In this document: positions 34,001-43,017 of the stretch, piece after piece
Position numbering within the stretch: position 1 is the first letter of the stretch
Layout of the letters: each line of letters opens with the position of its first letter
DNA from: Chitinispirillales bacterium
GTDB taxonomy: Bacteria; Fibrobacterota; Chitinivibrionia; Chitinivibrionales; Chitinivibrionaceae
Assembly: GCA_031254455.1 (NCBI GenBank)
Contig: JAIRUI010000099.1
Location: 1 to 54,053 of the forward strand
Length of the DNA stretch: 54,053 nucleotides
Direction of reading: 5' to 3'
The notes under the pieces: model-generated
Seen by the model: the letters and a program-made list of their open reading frames with translations, nothing else
The model's database searches: none
Told to the model about the DNA's origin: nothing
Translations under genes and position numbers: made by a program

Positions 34001-36469
34001 TTATTCGGTTTTGCGCACCACAACTTTTCCGTCTTCAACGTCAACGACTATACTGTCGCCTTCTTGGTATTCTTTCATCAAAAACGCTTCCGCTAGAATA
34101 TCTTCCAAATTCCGCTGAATCGCTCTTTGCAGCGGTCTTGCACCCAAATCCGCATCAAATCCTTTTTCTAAAATAAAATCTTTAAACGCGTCAGTCAAAA
34201 CCGAATCAACCTTTTTTTCTTCCAATCGATTTTTGAACTCGGCTAAACGTATGTCGATTATCTTTTTAATGTCTTCTTTCGTCAAATGCCTGAAAACTAT
34301 AGTTTCATCGACACGATTTAAAAATTCCGGTGTAAATATTTTTTTCAATTCGTCCGTAACCCTGCTTTTCATAATTTCATAAACCGACTGGGCTGTATCT
34401 TTTGTGAATCCCAATCCTTTTTTACCGGCGTCTCGAGTGCCGGCGTTTGATGTCATAATTATTATGGTATTTTTAAAATTTATATGCCGACCATGAGAAT
34501 CCGTAAGCCGCCCGTCATCAAGAATTTGGAGCAGAATGTTGAAGATGTCGGGATGCGCTTTTTCAATTTCGTCAAATAAGACGACCGAATACGGTTTTTT
34601 TCGCACTTTTTCAGAAAGTTGTCCGGCGCCGTCGTCATAACCTACGAACCCCGGTGCGGAACCTATGAGTTTTGAAACCTCAAATTTTTCCATAAACTCC
34701 GACATGTCGATACGGACCAAAGCGTCTTCACTGTTAAATAATTCTTTTGCAAGCGCTTTTGCAAGTTCAGTTTTCCCTACGCCCGTAGGACCTAAAAATA
34801 TGAACGATGCGATAGGACGTTTTATATTGCGCAACCCTGCTCTGTTTCTTCGAATGCTTCTGGCAACGGCGGCAAGCGCCTCTTCCTGACCTATAACATT
34901 TTTACGTAAATGTTCTTCCAAATGCAGCAATTTTTGTGATTCCTGTTCTTCCAATTGATTTAGAGGAATACCCGTCATTGTAGAAATTACGCGAGAAATA
35001 ATCTGTTCATCAACGATCAGAACATTTTCATTTATGTTTTCACGCCATTTTTGATTTATTTCTTTAAGCGTGTCTTTAATATTGTCTTGATTTTTCTTCT
35101 GCTTTGCCGCTTCTTCATAATTTTGTTCGCTTGCCGCCGTGCTTTTGGCTTTTTCAATTTCCTCAAGTTTTTGTTCCAATTCTCTTATTTCTTGCGGAAT
35201 TTCTAATCCGGAAAGCCGCTTGAACGCACCGGCTTCGTCAATAACATCAATTGCTTTATCCGGCAAAAATCTATCGGAAATATATCTGTCTGAAAGTACA
35301 ACAGCTTCTTTAAGAGCTCTGTCTGTATATTTAACCTTGTGATGATCCTCGTATGCTTTTTTCAATCCGTCGATGATCTGAATGGTTTCCGCAACCGACG
35401 GCGGTTCGACCATAATCGTTTGAAATCTACGATCTAAAGCGGCGTCGGATTCAAAATATTTTCTATATTCGTCAAGAGTTGTAGCCCCAACGCATTTAAC
35501 CTCGCCTCTCGCCAATGCCGGCTTAAAAATATTTGCCGCGTCAAGCGTTCCGGAAGCGCTTCCGGCTCCGACAATAGTATGAATTTCATCAATAAACACA
35601 ATGATATTCTCGTTTTTTTGCAATTCCGCAATGAGCGCTTTCATTCTCTCTTCAAATTGTCCGCGGTATGTTGTTCCTGCGACGACTCCGCTTAAATCAA
35701 GGGAATAGACAACTTTGTTTTCAAGTATTTGCGGTATGTCGCGATTTACGATTTTTTGCGCTAAGCCTTCTATTATCGCGGTTTTCCCGATGCCAGGTTC
35801 ACCTATTAAAAGTGGATTGTTTTTTTTTCTTCTTGACAATATCTGAATTACTCTTTCTATTTCTTTTACGCGACCTATAACCGGATCTAATTTCCCTTCT
35901 TTTGCAAGAGTGTTTAAATTTCTTCCGTAATGGTCAAGAAACGGAGTCATACTTTTTGACAATGGTTGACGACGAAGAAATTCCGGCGGTCTAGACGGAT
36001 TGAACGTCCCAGGGGTGATATCCATCTCTTTTTCTTTTTCAACATGACTCGACGCTTCTTTTATTTGCTCGTAATCAAGCCCCATTCCAACTAAAACAGC
36101 CGATGCCTGAGATTCAGGATCGCGTATGAGCGATAAAAGTAAATGTTCGGTGCCTATAAGTGCAGACGACATATTTCTTGCTTCAATACCGGCATTCTCC
36201 AAAACTTTCCTTGCACGCGGAGTTATTGGGAGCATAGAACTTCGCAACATTGTCCCGCCGTCGCTTACAATGCTTTCTTCGGTTTTCCTTTTAATTTCGT
36301 TTATATCTACACCCAAATTATTCAAAATCTGTATTGCGGCTCCGGTTCCTTCTTTTATTATTCCTAATAAAAGATGTTCCGTTCCTACGTAATCCTGTTG
36401 TAAACGAATCGCCTCGTATTTTGCTAAATTTATAACCGATTTTGCGTTTTCGGTAAATTGTCCGCCCAT
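34001..36469 (-). CDS. clpC: ClpC-type ATP-dependent protease subunit
   Basis: Hexameric AAA+ unfoldase that feeds proteins to ClpP. 822 aa. Two Clp-N repeats (about residues 4-140), first AAA domain with Walker A GEPGIGKT (223-230) and Walker B FIDEIHT, a UVR-type middle coiled coil (EEIEKAKSTAASEQNYEEAAKQK region), and a second AAA domain with GPTGVGKTE and LFDEIEKAH, then the C-terminal D2-small domain. The UVR part assigns it to ClpC rather than ClpA. An AGGAGA site lies before the ATG. No mcsA, mcsB or ctsR genes are nearby; clpP is not in the window. Confidence 0.95.
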   Translation of the reverse strand: MGGQFTENAKSVINLAKYEAIRLQQDYVGTEHLLLGIIKEGTGAAIQILNNLGVDINEIKRKTEESIVSDGGTMLRSSMLPITPRARKVLENAGIEARNMSSALIGTEHLLLSLIRDPESQASAVLVGMGLDYEQIKEASSHVEKEKEMDITPGTFNPSRPPEFLRRQPLSKSMTPFLDHYGRNLNTLAKEGKLDPVIGRVKEIERVIQILSRRKKNNPLLIGEPGIGKTAIIEGLAQKIVNRDIPQILENKVVYSLDLSGVVAGTTYRGQFEERMKALIAELQKNENIIVFIDEIHTIVGAGSASGTLDAANIFKPALARGEVKCVGATTLDEYRKYFESDAALDRRFQTIMVEPPSVAETIQIIDGLKKAYEDHHKVKYTDRALKEAVVLSDRYISDRFLPDKAIDVIDEAGAFKRLSGLEIPQEIRELEQKLEEIEKAKSTAASEQNYEEAAKQKKNQDNIKDTLKEINQKWRENINENVLIVDEQIISRVISTMTGIPLNQLEEQESQKLLHLEEHLRKNVIGQEEALAAVARSIRRNRAGLRNIKRPIASFIFLGPTGVGKTELAKALAKELFNSEDALVRIDMSEFMEKFEVSKLIGSAPGFVGYDDGAGQLSEKVRKKPYSVVLFDEIEKAHPDIFNILLQILDDGRLTDSHGRHINFKNTIIIMTSNAGTRDAGKKGLGFTKDTAQSVYEIMKSRVTDELKKIFTPEFLNRVDETIVFRHLTKEDIKKIIDIRLAEFKNRLEEKKVDSVLTDAFKDFILEKGFDADLGARPLQRAIQRNLEDILAEAFLMKEYQEGDSIVVDVEDGKVVVRKTE

Positions 36470-36602
36470 AATTTCAATCTCCTTTTCCTAAAATTTCAGC
36501 AGTAATTTAGTTAAAAATACGTTTTTAACAATAGTTATATATAATAGATTTAAGTTTTTGATGTGCGTTTTTAGATTTTTTATCCGATTCCGTTTTACAA
36601 AT

Positions 36603-37493
36603 TCAGAAATTGTTTTCAAGAGACGATAAAAGACGACATTCATCCAAATATTTTTCCAGAGCGTCTTCCCATTCCGGAATATTTATCTCAAAAGTCTTTT
36701 TCACCTTTTCTTTTGAAAGATAAGAATATTTCGGTCTTTTCGCTTTTGCCGGATATTGCTCGGCGGTTAGCGCATTAATTTTGCATTCATTAGCGATTAA
36801 ACCGTTTTTACGCCCGTATTCATAAATTTTTACGGCAAATTCGTACCAATTCGTCTTGCCGTCGCCGCTGTAATGATAAGTTCCGTAATCGTCATCGCCT
36901 TCTTTTATTACAAACGTTATAAATTTTGCCAAATCCCGCGCCCAAGTAGGACTCCCCCATTGGTCTGCGACAACCCCCACGCTTTCTTTCACGTTCATAA
37001 GATTAAGCATCGTATTTACAAAATTTTTCCCGTGTTTCCCATAAAGCCAAGCGGTACGAATTATAAAGTATTTTTTTAATGCGGACAATTCTATCGCATA
37101 TTCGCCCAAAAGTTTCGTTTTCCCATAAATTCCAATCGGATTCACTACACTTTCCTCTGTAAGCGGCGCGTCCAAAACCCCGTCAAAAACATAATCTGTG
37201 GAAATGTGTATCAGACAAGCGTCCAAAGCGGCGGCGGCAAACGCCAAATTTGCAACGCCGTATCTGTTTATCGCCATCGCTTTTTCAAAATCATCTTCGG
37301 CGGCATCTACGGCAGTGTATGCGGCGCAGTTTATTATATGAGAAAATGTTTTATTAAAAATAAATTCTTTGACCCGCCCAATGTCCGTTATGTCAACCTC
37401 GACATCGGTTTCATAAAACTTCAAACCGTTTTCTGCTAAAATCTGCGTCGTTTCCCTGCCAAGCATTCCGTTTGCTCCGACTATCCAAATCAT
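36603..37493 (-). CDS. rfbD: dTDP-4-dehydrorhamnose reductase
   Basis: Last step of dTDP-L-rhamnose synthesis: reduces the 4-keto group with NAD(P)H. 296 aa, short-chain-dehydrogenase fold. GANGMLG (residues 5-11) binds the cofactor, STDYVFDG and the Y-x3-K in YGKTKLLGE are catalytic, and RTAWLYG follows. The start overlaps the rfbC stop by four bases (ATGA), so it is coupled and last in the rfbA-rfbC-rfbD run. Confidence 0.95.
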   Translation of the reverse strand: MIWIVGANGMLGRETTQILAENGLKFYETDVEVDITDIGRVKEFIFNKTFSHIINCAAYTAVDAAEDDFEKAMAINRYGVANLAFAAAALDACLIHISTDYVFDGVLDAPLTEESVVNPIGIYGKTKLLGEYAIELSALKKYFIIRTAWLYGKHGKNFVNTMLNLMNVKESVGVVADQWGSPTWARDLAKFITFVIKEGDDDYGTYHYSGDGKTNWYEFAVKIYEYGRKNGLIANECKINALTAEQYPAKAKRPKYSYLSKEKVKKTFEINIPEWEDALEKYLDECRLLSSLENNF

Positions 37494-38035
37494 AAAGAAA
37501 CCTCTTTCAATAACGGAAGTTTATCGTCTTTTTCGGAAATAATAGCAGTTGCATCTAATTTCCAATCTACCGATATGTCGGGATCGTTCCATCTTATTCC
37601 GCCGTCGCATTCGCAATTGTATTCATTTGTGCATTTGTAAAACAAGTGAGTGTCGTCTTCTAAAACCGAAAATCCGTGCCCAAAACCCGGAGGGATGTAA
37701 AACATTTTTGAGTTTTCTTCGCTTAATTCCACTCCGAACCATTTTGCGAAAGTCGGCGACTTTTTTCGCAAATCGACTGCGACATCCCAAACTTTACCTT
37801 TCAGAACTCTAATAAGTTTTCCTTGCGCAAACGGCGCTCGCTGAAAATGTATCCCGCGTACGACTCCTTTTTTTGAACAAGAGTGATTATCCTGTACAAA
37901 ATTTTCTTTTATTCCGAATGTCGTAAAATCACTTTTTTTGTATGTTTCTTCAAAAAATCCGCGAAAGTCATAAAATTTTTTCGGTTCAATAATTATTAGT
38001 CCGTCAATCGGCGCTTTTTCTATGCTAAAAGGCAT
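37490..38035 (-). CDS. rfbC: dTDP-4-dehydrorhamnose 3,5-epimerase
   Basis: Epimerises C3 and C5 of dTDP-4-keto-6-deoxyglucose. 181 aa cupin. FRGFFEETY, the FVQDNHS and RGIHFQ His/Arg text and the later YKCTNEYN (Tyr acid) match the family. The start is the ATG at 38035, 2 bp after the rfbA stop and with GGAG within the end of rfbA; the open frame runs further upstream into rfbA and is not real there. Confidence 0.95.
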   Translation of the reverse strand: MPFSIEKAPIDGLIIIEPKKFYDFRGFFEETYKKSDFTTFGIKENFVQDNHSCSKKGVVRGIHFQRAPFAQGKLIRVLKGKVWDVAVDLRKKSPTFAKWFGVELSEENSKMFYIPPGFGHGFSVLEDDTHLFYKCTNEYNCECDGGIRWNDPDISVDWKLDATAIISEKDDKLPLLKEVSL

Positions 38036-38037
38036 AA

Positions 38038-38907
38038 TTACTCCATTTGCGCAAGTTTCAGAAGGTATTCGCCGTAAGTAGATTTTTGCAGTTGCCGTGC
38101 AAGTTTCATAAATTGATCTTTGTCGATAAATCCGTTTTTCCACGCAATTTCTTCTATACAGCCGATTTTCAATCCGGTTCTGTCTTCAAGCGTTTTGACG
38201 AAAAACGCAGCCTCTAAAAGTGCGCAGTGCGTTCCCGTGTCAAGCCAAGCAAAACCGCGCCCCATAATTTCGACATTAAGTTCGCCTCTTTGCAAATAAG
38301 CGTCGTTGACGGCGGTTATCTCAATTTCACCGCGTAGCGACGGTTTTACGTTTTTGGCTATTTCAATGACAGAATTATCGTAAAAATACAGCCCTGTAAC
38401 CGCGTAATTGGATTTTGGGTTTATCGGTTTTTCTTCGATGGAAACCGCCCTGCCGCCTTTATCAAACTCGACTACGCCGTAATCGTTAGGATTATCGACA
38501 AAATATCCGAATATAGACGCTCCGCTTTTTTGTGCAGCCGCTTTGGTCAAAAGTTTCGTAAAATCGTGTCCGTAAAACAGATTGTCGCCAAGCACAAGCG
38601 CAACGCCGTCGTTACCTATAAATTCCTCTCCGACGATGAACGCATCGGCAAGTCCCCGCGGATATTCCTGAACTTTGTATTGAACGTTTAAACCCAAATG
38701 AGCGCCGTTTGAAAAAAGTTTTTCAAAACGCGGCGTATCGTTCGGAGTGGAAATAATTAAAATGTCCCTTATTTGCGCAAGCATCAACGTTGAAAGCGGA
38801 TAATAAATCATTGGTTTGTCGTAAACCGGCAGAAGTTGTTTACAAACCGGCATAGTAGCCGGAAACAACCGTGTTCCAAATCCGCCAGCAAGAATAATTC
38901 CTTTCAT
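38038..38907 (-). CDS. rfbA: Glucose-1-phosphate thymidylyltransferase
   Basis: Makes dTDP-glucose from dTTP and glucose 1-phosphate. 289 aa, the normal length. LAGGFGTRLFPAT with the basic K in CKQLLPVYDKPMIYYP binds the nucleotide; LGDNLFYG and EEKP are the Mg/dTTP and sugar sites; DTGTHCALLEA is the C-terminal family mark. The ATG at 38907 has GGAGAAG in front. In this cluster rfbA, rfbC and rfbD are adjacent but the dehydratase rfbB is absent. Confidence 0.95.
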   Translation of the reverse strand: MKGIILAGGFGTRLFPATMPVCKQLLPVYDKPMIYYPLSTLMLAQIRDILIISTPNDTPRFEKLFSNGAHLGLNVQYKVQEYPRGLADAFIVGEEFIGNDGVALVLGDNLFYGHDFTKLLTKAAAQKSGASIFGYFVDNPNDYGVVEFDKGGRAVSIEEKPINPKSNYAVTGLYFYDNSVIEIAKNVKPSLRGEIEITAVNDAYLQRGELNVEIMGRGFAWLDTGTHCALLEAAFFVKTLEDRTGLKIGCIEEIAWKNGFIDKDQFMKLARQLQKSTYGEYLLKLAQME

Positions 38908-39077
38908 AAATCTTCTCCGATTTTGCATTTTTGCCACAATATTTTCTACAAAATAGTATTTGTAAAAACAATCTGTGAACATATTCGTCGTAAAACCCAA
39001 AAATACGATTCATAATAATAACGCAAATATTATTTTCCAAACAAAAATAAAACTCAAATCAATTGGAAGTTCGAAAT

Positions 39078-39986
39078 ATGAAAGACATTAATAAATTTAT
39101 AGATAGATTTACAGCGCCTTTACAAACGTTTATCCGTTATCCTTTGAGCGTCTTTCCAGATGATATTTACCTGATATTGAAATACTATTCAAAAACTGGA
39201 CGAAAACTTAATCTTAAAAATCCGGTTTTGTTTGATGAAAAATTACAATGGCTTAAATTGTACGACAGACAGTTGGAATACACAAATTTAGCCGATAAAT
39301 ACGAAGTCCGCAAATTTGTCGCTCAAACCATAGGCGAGGAATATTTGATTCCTAATTACGGCGTTTGGGATAATTTCGATGAAATACCCTTTGATACGTT
39401 ACCTGATAAATTCGTTTTGAAATGTACCCACGACAGCGGAAGCGTTGTAATATGTAAAAACAAAAGCAGTTTTGATATGTATAAAACAGGTTCGTATTTC
39501 AAAAAACGTTTATCACAAAATTTCTACTGGCACAGAAGAGAATGGGTATATAAAAACATTAAGCCGCGAATAATAGCCGAAAAATTGATGGTTGACGAAT
39601 CTCAGACCGAATTGAAAGATTACAAGATATATTGTTTTGACGGCGAACCGAAAATTATAGAAGTTATTTTTAATCGGTTTACACAAAATCCGAAAGAGAA
39701 TTTTTATTCGCCGCAATGGGAATATCAGCCGCTGGCAACCGGTGATTACGAAACAGACCCAAATACAGTTATACAAAAGCCAAAACGCCTTGAACAAATG
39801 TTAGATTTGGCAAGAAAATTGTCCGCCGGAAAAATACATTTACGCGTAGATTTTTATGTTATAAACGATAAAATATATTTTGGAGAATTGACTTTTTACA
39901 ACGCTGCGGGAAATACCGGTTTCAATCCGCCGCAATGGGATAAAATATTTGGCGATTGGATGGTTTTGCCAATCAAATTTTCTTAA
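39078..39986 (+). CDS. TupA-like ATP-grasp protein
   Basis: 302 aa from the ATG 39078; a TTG at 39063 is possible. The words KNPVLFDEKLQWLKLYDR, LADKYEVRKFV, FVLKCTHDSGSVVIC and HLRVDFYVINDKIYFGELTF are those of the TupA-like ATP-grasp family, which occurs in teichuronopeptide and capsule clusters and is thought to form amide or ester links on polysaccharide. The final E in FGELTF with D in HLRVDFY would hold Mg-ATP. It runs opposite to the cluster; its 3' end overlaps the next gene by 14 bp. Confidence 0.78.
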   Translation: MKDINKFIDRFTAPLQTFIRYPLSVFPDDIYLILKYYSKTGRKLNLKNPVLFDEKLQWLKLYDRQLEYTNLADKYEVRKFVAQTIGEEYLIPNYGVWDNFDEIPFDTLPDKFVLKCTHDSGSVVICKNKSSFDMYKTGSYFKKRLSQNFYWHRREWVYKNIKPRIIAEKLMVDESQTELKDYKIYCFDGEPKIIEVIFNRFTQNPKENFYSPQWEYQPLATGDYETDPNTVIQKPKRLEQMLDLARKLSAGKIHLRVDFYVINDKIYFGELTFYNAAGNTGFNPPQWDKIFGDWMVLPIKFS

Positions 39987-40887
39987 ATATTTCTGTAATT
40001 TGCGGATAATGTTCAACAACAGCTTTAAATTGGTCGTCGTTTCTATTTTCTTCAACATTAAAACTTTGCAAAGAATTCTTGGCGTGTTGCCAATAGTCAA
40101 TTATACGCAATTTGCTTGAATAACCGTTTTCAATAACAACATACGGATTTTCGCTGCCAAAATATTCTGTGTTTATTATCGCCATCGCCCAAAACCAAAT
40201 ATCATCGGCATGTGGAGCGAGTTTAAGAAAAAGTTCCTTATTTGTAACATCTTTATAAAAACAATTTGCAGGATATAATATTCCACCTACTCCGGTAGGG
40301 AAAATGCATTCGGGTTTATGTTGAAAATTATGGAAATACACACTTGGCTTAATACATTTATCCCATTCGTTATATGCACAAGGATTGTGATTTTCATCGG
40401 TTTTTATTCCGTGAGCGCGATGACAAATGATTTTTTTGGGATTCTTTTTGTGTTCGTTCAACAAACACTCAAACCAGTTTTTAGGATAAAAAACATCGTC
40501 ATCGGCAGTTGCAATACAATCATTCGGGAACGTTTTGAGCGCGTAAATAAGTTTTGTGTACGATCATCTTACATCTTCGCAAAATTTTATCTCAAGCCCT
40601 TTTTTAGTCAATATCTTAAGAATTTTCGGAATATTTCCTTCGTCTTGATACCCGACCCATAGAACAATTTTGTCCGGCTTAGTTTTTTGATTAAGAAGCG
40701 TAATAATTGAGTAAGGCGCAGTATTTGCAAGTCGTTTCCCGTAAGAAGTCAACGAAACAATATGTAATGGGGAATTCTCTTTGCTTTTAAGCGGTTTAAT
40801 GAACGGAATTAAAAGAATCTTTTTTAATCTGCGATACCATTCGTGTAAATCACGTTTTTTTCTTCTGAAACGTTCATACGATATCAT
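39973..40887 (-). pseudogene. Glycosyltransferase interrupted by an in-frame TGA
   Basis: The frame is continuous over 305 codons apart from one TGA at 40564-40566. The first part (107 aa) begins MISYERFRRKKRDLHEW and has HIVSLTSYGKRL with KPDKIVLWVG, a GT-A-like start. The part after the stop continues SYTKLIYALKTFPNDCIATADDDVFYPKNW, where the DDD is the metal site, and ends in a plausible C-terminal domain. The DNA at the stop reads AGATGATCG; a duplicated GAT triplet would explain it. Other genes here use TGA as a true stop, so recoding is unlikely. The upstream part overlaps the previous gene by 14 bp. It would have added a sugar to the surface polysaccharide. Confidence 0.7.
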
Positions 40888-42028
40888 TGGTTTTCCCCTT
40901 TTTTATTAAATATTTCTGACGCTTAATCAATATTTTCTTTAAAAATAATTTAAAGAAATATTTTGGTATAAACTTCTTTCTGATAAAACGGGCCGGTTCA
41001 ACGTAATCGCTTATCTCTTTATCGGTCAATATTAAATCTTCCACATCGTATATAAATTTATATTCGCTAAAAAATTTAATAAGATCTTTGGTTGCGCCGA
41101 TCATATTCGGGGTAACTTTATCGCCAAAAGGTTGAATATCGGTCCTAATATTTATATGTTTTATTGTTTTTTGTAATTTATTTATCAATATCTGTCTTTT
41201 AGTAGGTTTACTTTTTCTCGACATCACAATCAATGTCGCTCCGTCTTTCATAAACAAACTGTGATGCTCAATAGTTCCTTGAACGCAGGCGTAAAAATCG
41301 GCGTTGGAAACGAGTTTAATTTGTTCGTCAAGCGGCAATAATTCAGGATAAAATATTTCGTACCCGTTTTTCTTGAACACTCGTTCTATTTTATCCTCAT
41401 ACATAATTTTTCTCCCCACAAATTTACTGCGCGAAAAATATACTTTATTTATTACGTCGCCGACGGGGGAAACTGCATTGACTTTTTTAGAAATCGCCTG
41501 AAAAGTATCCAAAAGTTCTCTATCTATTTTGAACCAACTATGTACAAATCTCCTTACCCATATATTGCGAATAGACGGCTTTACTACAACGACGCTTTTG
41601 AATTGAGTGTATTGATTTACAGTAATAACGTTTTTTCTGTTCACCCCCAAATACTCAAGCAATATCAATATAGGTTCTTCAGGATTTTTGTCAATAAAAA
41701 CAATTTTATGATTTATGTAATCGCCGTTCAGTAAAACATACGCAAACGCCATAGTTCCGGTCAAAACATGACCGAAATGATTTTGCGGAATACAGAAATA
41801 AATCACGTCGTCGTCAACATATTTTATTTTAATTTTCGATGGATTTATACGGGAAGGAGAAACAATCTCTCTCTCCATTATTACCGTTCTGCTTTGCCAA
41901 ACCGGCACCCCCTTACTTGTCAGAACACCCGCAGGAATAAAATTAACACGACGAAGACTGAACCGTCTTCTTCTCGAAAAAGACGGTTGTATAATTCCTT
42001 TTTCAACCACTAACGGTTTTAACGACAT
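40874..42028 (-). CDS. GT61-family glycosyltransferase (DUF563)
   Basis: 384 aa. The C-terminal half matches the GT61 plan: KVYFSRSKFVGRKIMYEDKIERVF, then YEIFYPELLPLDEQIKLVSNADFYACVQGTIEHHSLFM, which corresponds to the S-R-x-x-x-x-R-R and E-x-x-x-x-x-Q-I text of the family. It is a GT-B-type transferase for surface sugars. The start has a run of Arg. AACCGTCTT (41962-41970) and AAGACGGTT (41980-41988) form a 9-bp hairpin within codons 13-22 region. It lies between the interrupted GT gene and two capsule-type transferases in one minus-strand run. Confidence 0.75.
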   Translation of the reverse strand: MSLKPLVVEKGIIQPSFSRRRRFSLRRVNFIPAGVLTSKGVPVWQSRTVIMEREIVSPSRINPSKIKIKYVDDDVIYFCIPQNHFGHVLTGTMAFAYVLLNGDYINHKIVFIDKNPEEPILILLEYLGVNRKNVITVNQYTQFKSVVVVKPSIRNIWVRRFVHSWFKIDRELLDTFQAISKKVNAVSPVGDVINKVYFSRSKFVGRKIMYEDKIERVFKKNGYEIFYPELLPLDEQIKLVSNADFYACVQGTIEHHSLFMKDGATLIVMSRKSKPTKRQILINKLQKTIKHINIRTDIQPFGDKVTPNMIGATKDLIKFFSEYKFIYDVEDLILTDKEISDYVEPARFIRKKFIPKYFFKLFLKKILIKRQKYLIKKGKTNDIV

Positions 42029-42042
42029 TTTTTCTCCTCTTC

Positions 42043-43017
42043 TTATACTTTTCCGTTTATAATAAAACCGGCAAACGAACTGTCAAAGATTTTTTTTCTC
42101 GCCCAATAAAGCGTCAATTTGTGAATATTCATCCTGGCGGTTGTTTTATCGTATAACGTCCGGTTAAAACGGTTAAATCCAGCTATTAAAAATCTATGAC
42201 AGTCAGTGTCTCCGATTATTTCGCAATTTAAGTTTTTCCATTCGTCCTGTTGTATCATTCGGTTGAAACAAATCTGAAAAAAGAAATAATGTCCGGTTTG
42301 TTCTTCTTTTTTCCAATATTCAAGCAATATGGAAAGAAGGTCGCTAATTATTTTGTTGTGTGGTTTTGCAATCATAAAAGAATTCAGCATTCTTACTTGA
42401 ATTGCCGGGCTCCACGAGAAATACAAAGGGTCGTATTTTATATAAATATTCGCATCGAGCGGTAGTGTCTTGCTGCGTTGAAACGCAAAAAAATCTTTTT
42501 GCAACAAACTTTCTTCAATCGGTTTGGTTAAATAAATTGTCGCATCAAGCCAGACTCCACCATAAGCCGAAAGCAAATATAAACGTACAAGATTGGATAA
42601 TTTTGTAATGTCGTACCCTCCGGTATTTAATCTTTTCCAGACAAAATCAGGTAATTCGATATAATCGTTCATATTTTCTTTCGACAGCATAATTATTTCG
42701 TAACCGTTACTGTGTGTTTTTACGGAATTAAAGCATGCCTTTACAACTTTAGGTATATTTTCGTCTATTCCCTGATACCAGAATTGCCAAATGATTTTTT
42801 TATCTATCAATTCCGGTTTTTTAGGGATTCCTGAGAATTGTTCTATTCCCCCGCTTAAAAAATCTGCAATATAATTATCTAATTTTTCTGCGATTTCGGC
42901 TTGCACAAGAATATCTTTTTTTGCTTTTTTTGCACTTTTTATCCGCCTCGGCGTATGTAAAACATCTATTAAAAAATCTATTCCTATTTCAGATATTTCT
43001 CTTAAAGTATTTTTCAT
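42043..43017 (-). CDS. Capsular polysaccharide glycosyltransferase (Caps_synth type), copy 1
   Basis: 324 aa. KIIWQFWYQGIDENIPKVVK, SNLVRLYLLSAYGGVWLDATIYLT and a metal-binding D-A-T in the same stretch mark the capsule synthesis / DXD-sugar transferase group. It is a close paralogue of the next gene upstream: about 100 residues in the middle, including YGGVWLDATIYLTKPIEESL, are the same. The ATG overlaps? No: its upstream neighbour's stop overlaps this ATG by 4 bp, so they are coupled. Sugar unknown. Confidence 0.8.
   Translation of the reverse strand: MKNTLREISEIGIDFLIDVLHTPRRIKSAKKAKKDILVQAEIAEKLDNYIADFLSGGIEQFSGIPKKPELIDKKIIWQFWYQGIDENIPKVVKACFNSVKTHSNGYEIIMLSKENMNDYIELPDFVWKRLNTGGYDITKLSNLVRLYLLSAYGGVWLDATIYLTKPIEESLLQKDFFAFQRSKTLPLDANIYIKYDPLYFSWSPAIQVRMLNSFMIAKPHNKIISDLLSILLEYWKKEEQTGHYFFFQICFNRMIQQDEWKNLNCEIIGDTDCHRFLIAGFNRFNRTLYDKTTARMNIHKLTLYWARKKIFDSSFAGFIINGKV

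Noticed and set aside
39063..39077. TTG start for the TupA-like gene
   Set aside because: The ATG at 39078 begins a better N-terminus; the extra five residues add nothing seen in the family.
40564..40566. Selenocysteine or reassigned TGA
   Set aside because: No SECIS-like hairpin was noticed right after it, and several genes here end in TGA, such as glgA and the GT61 gene.
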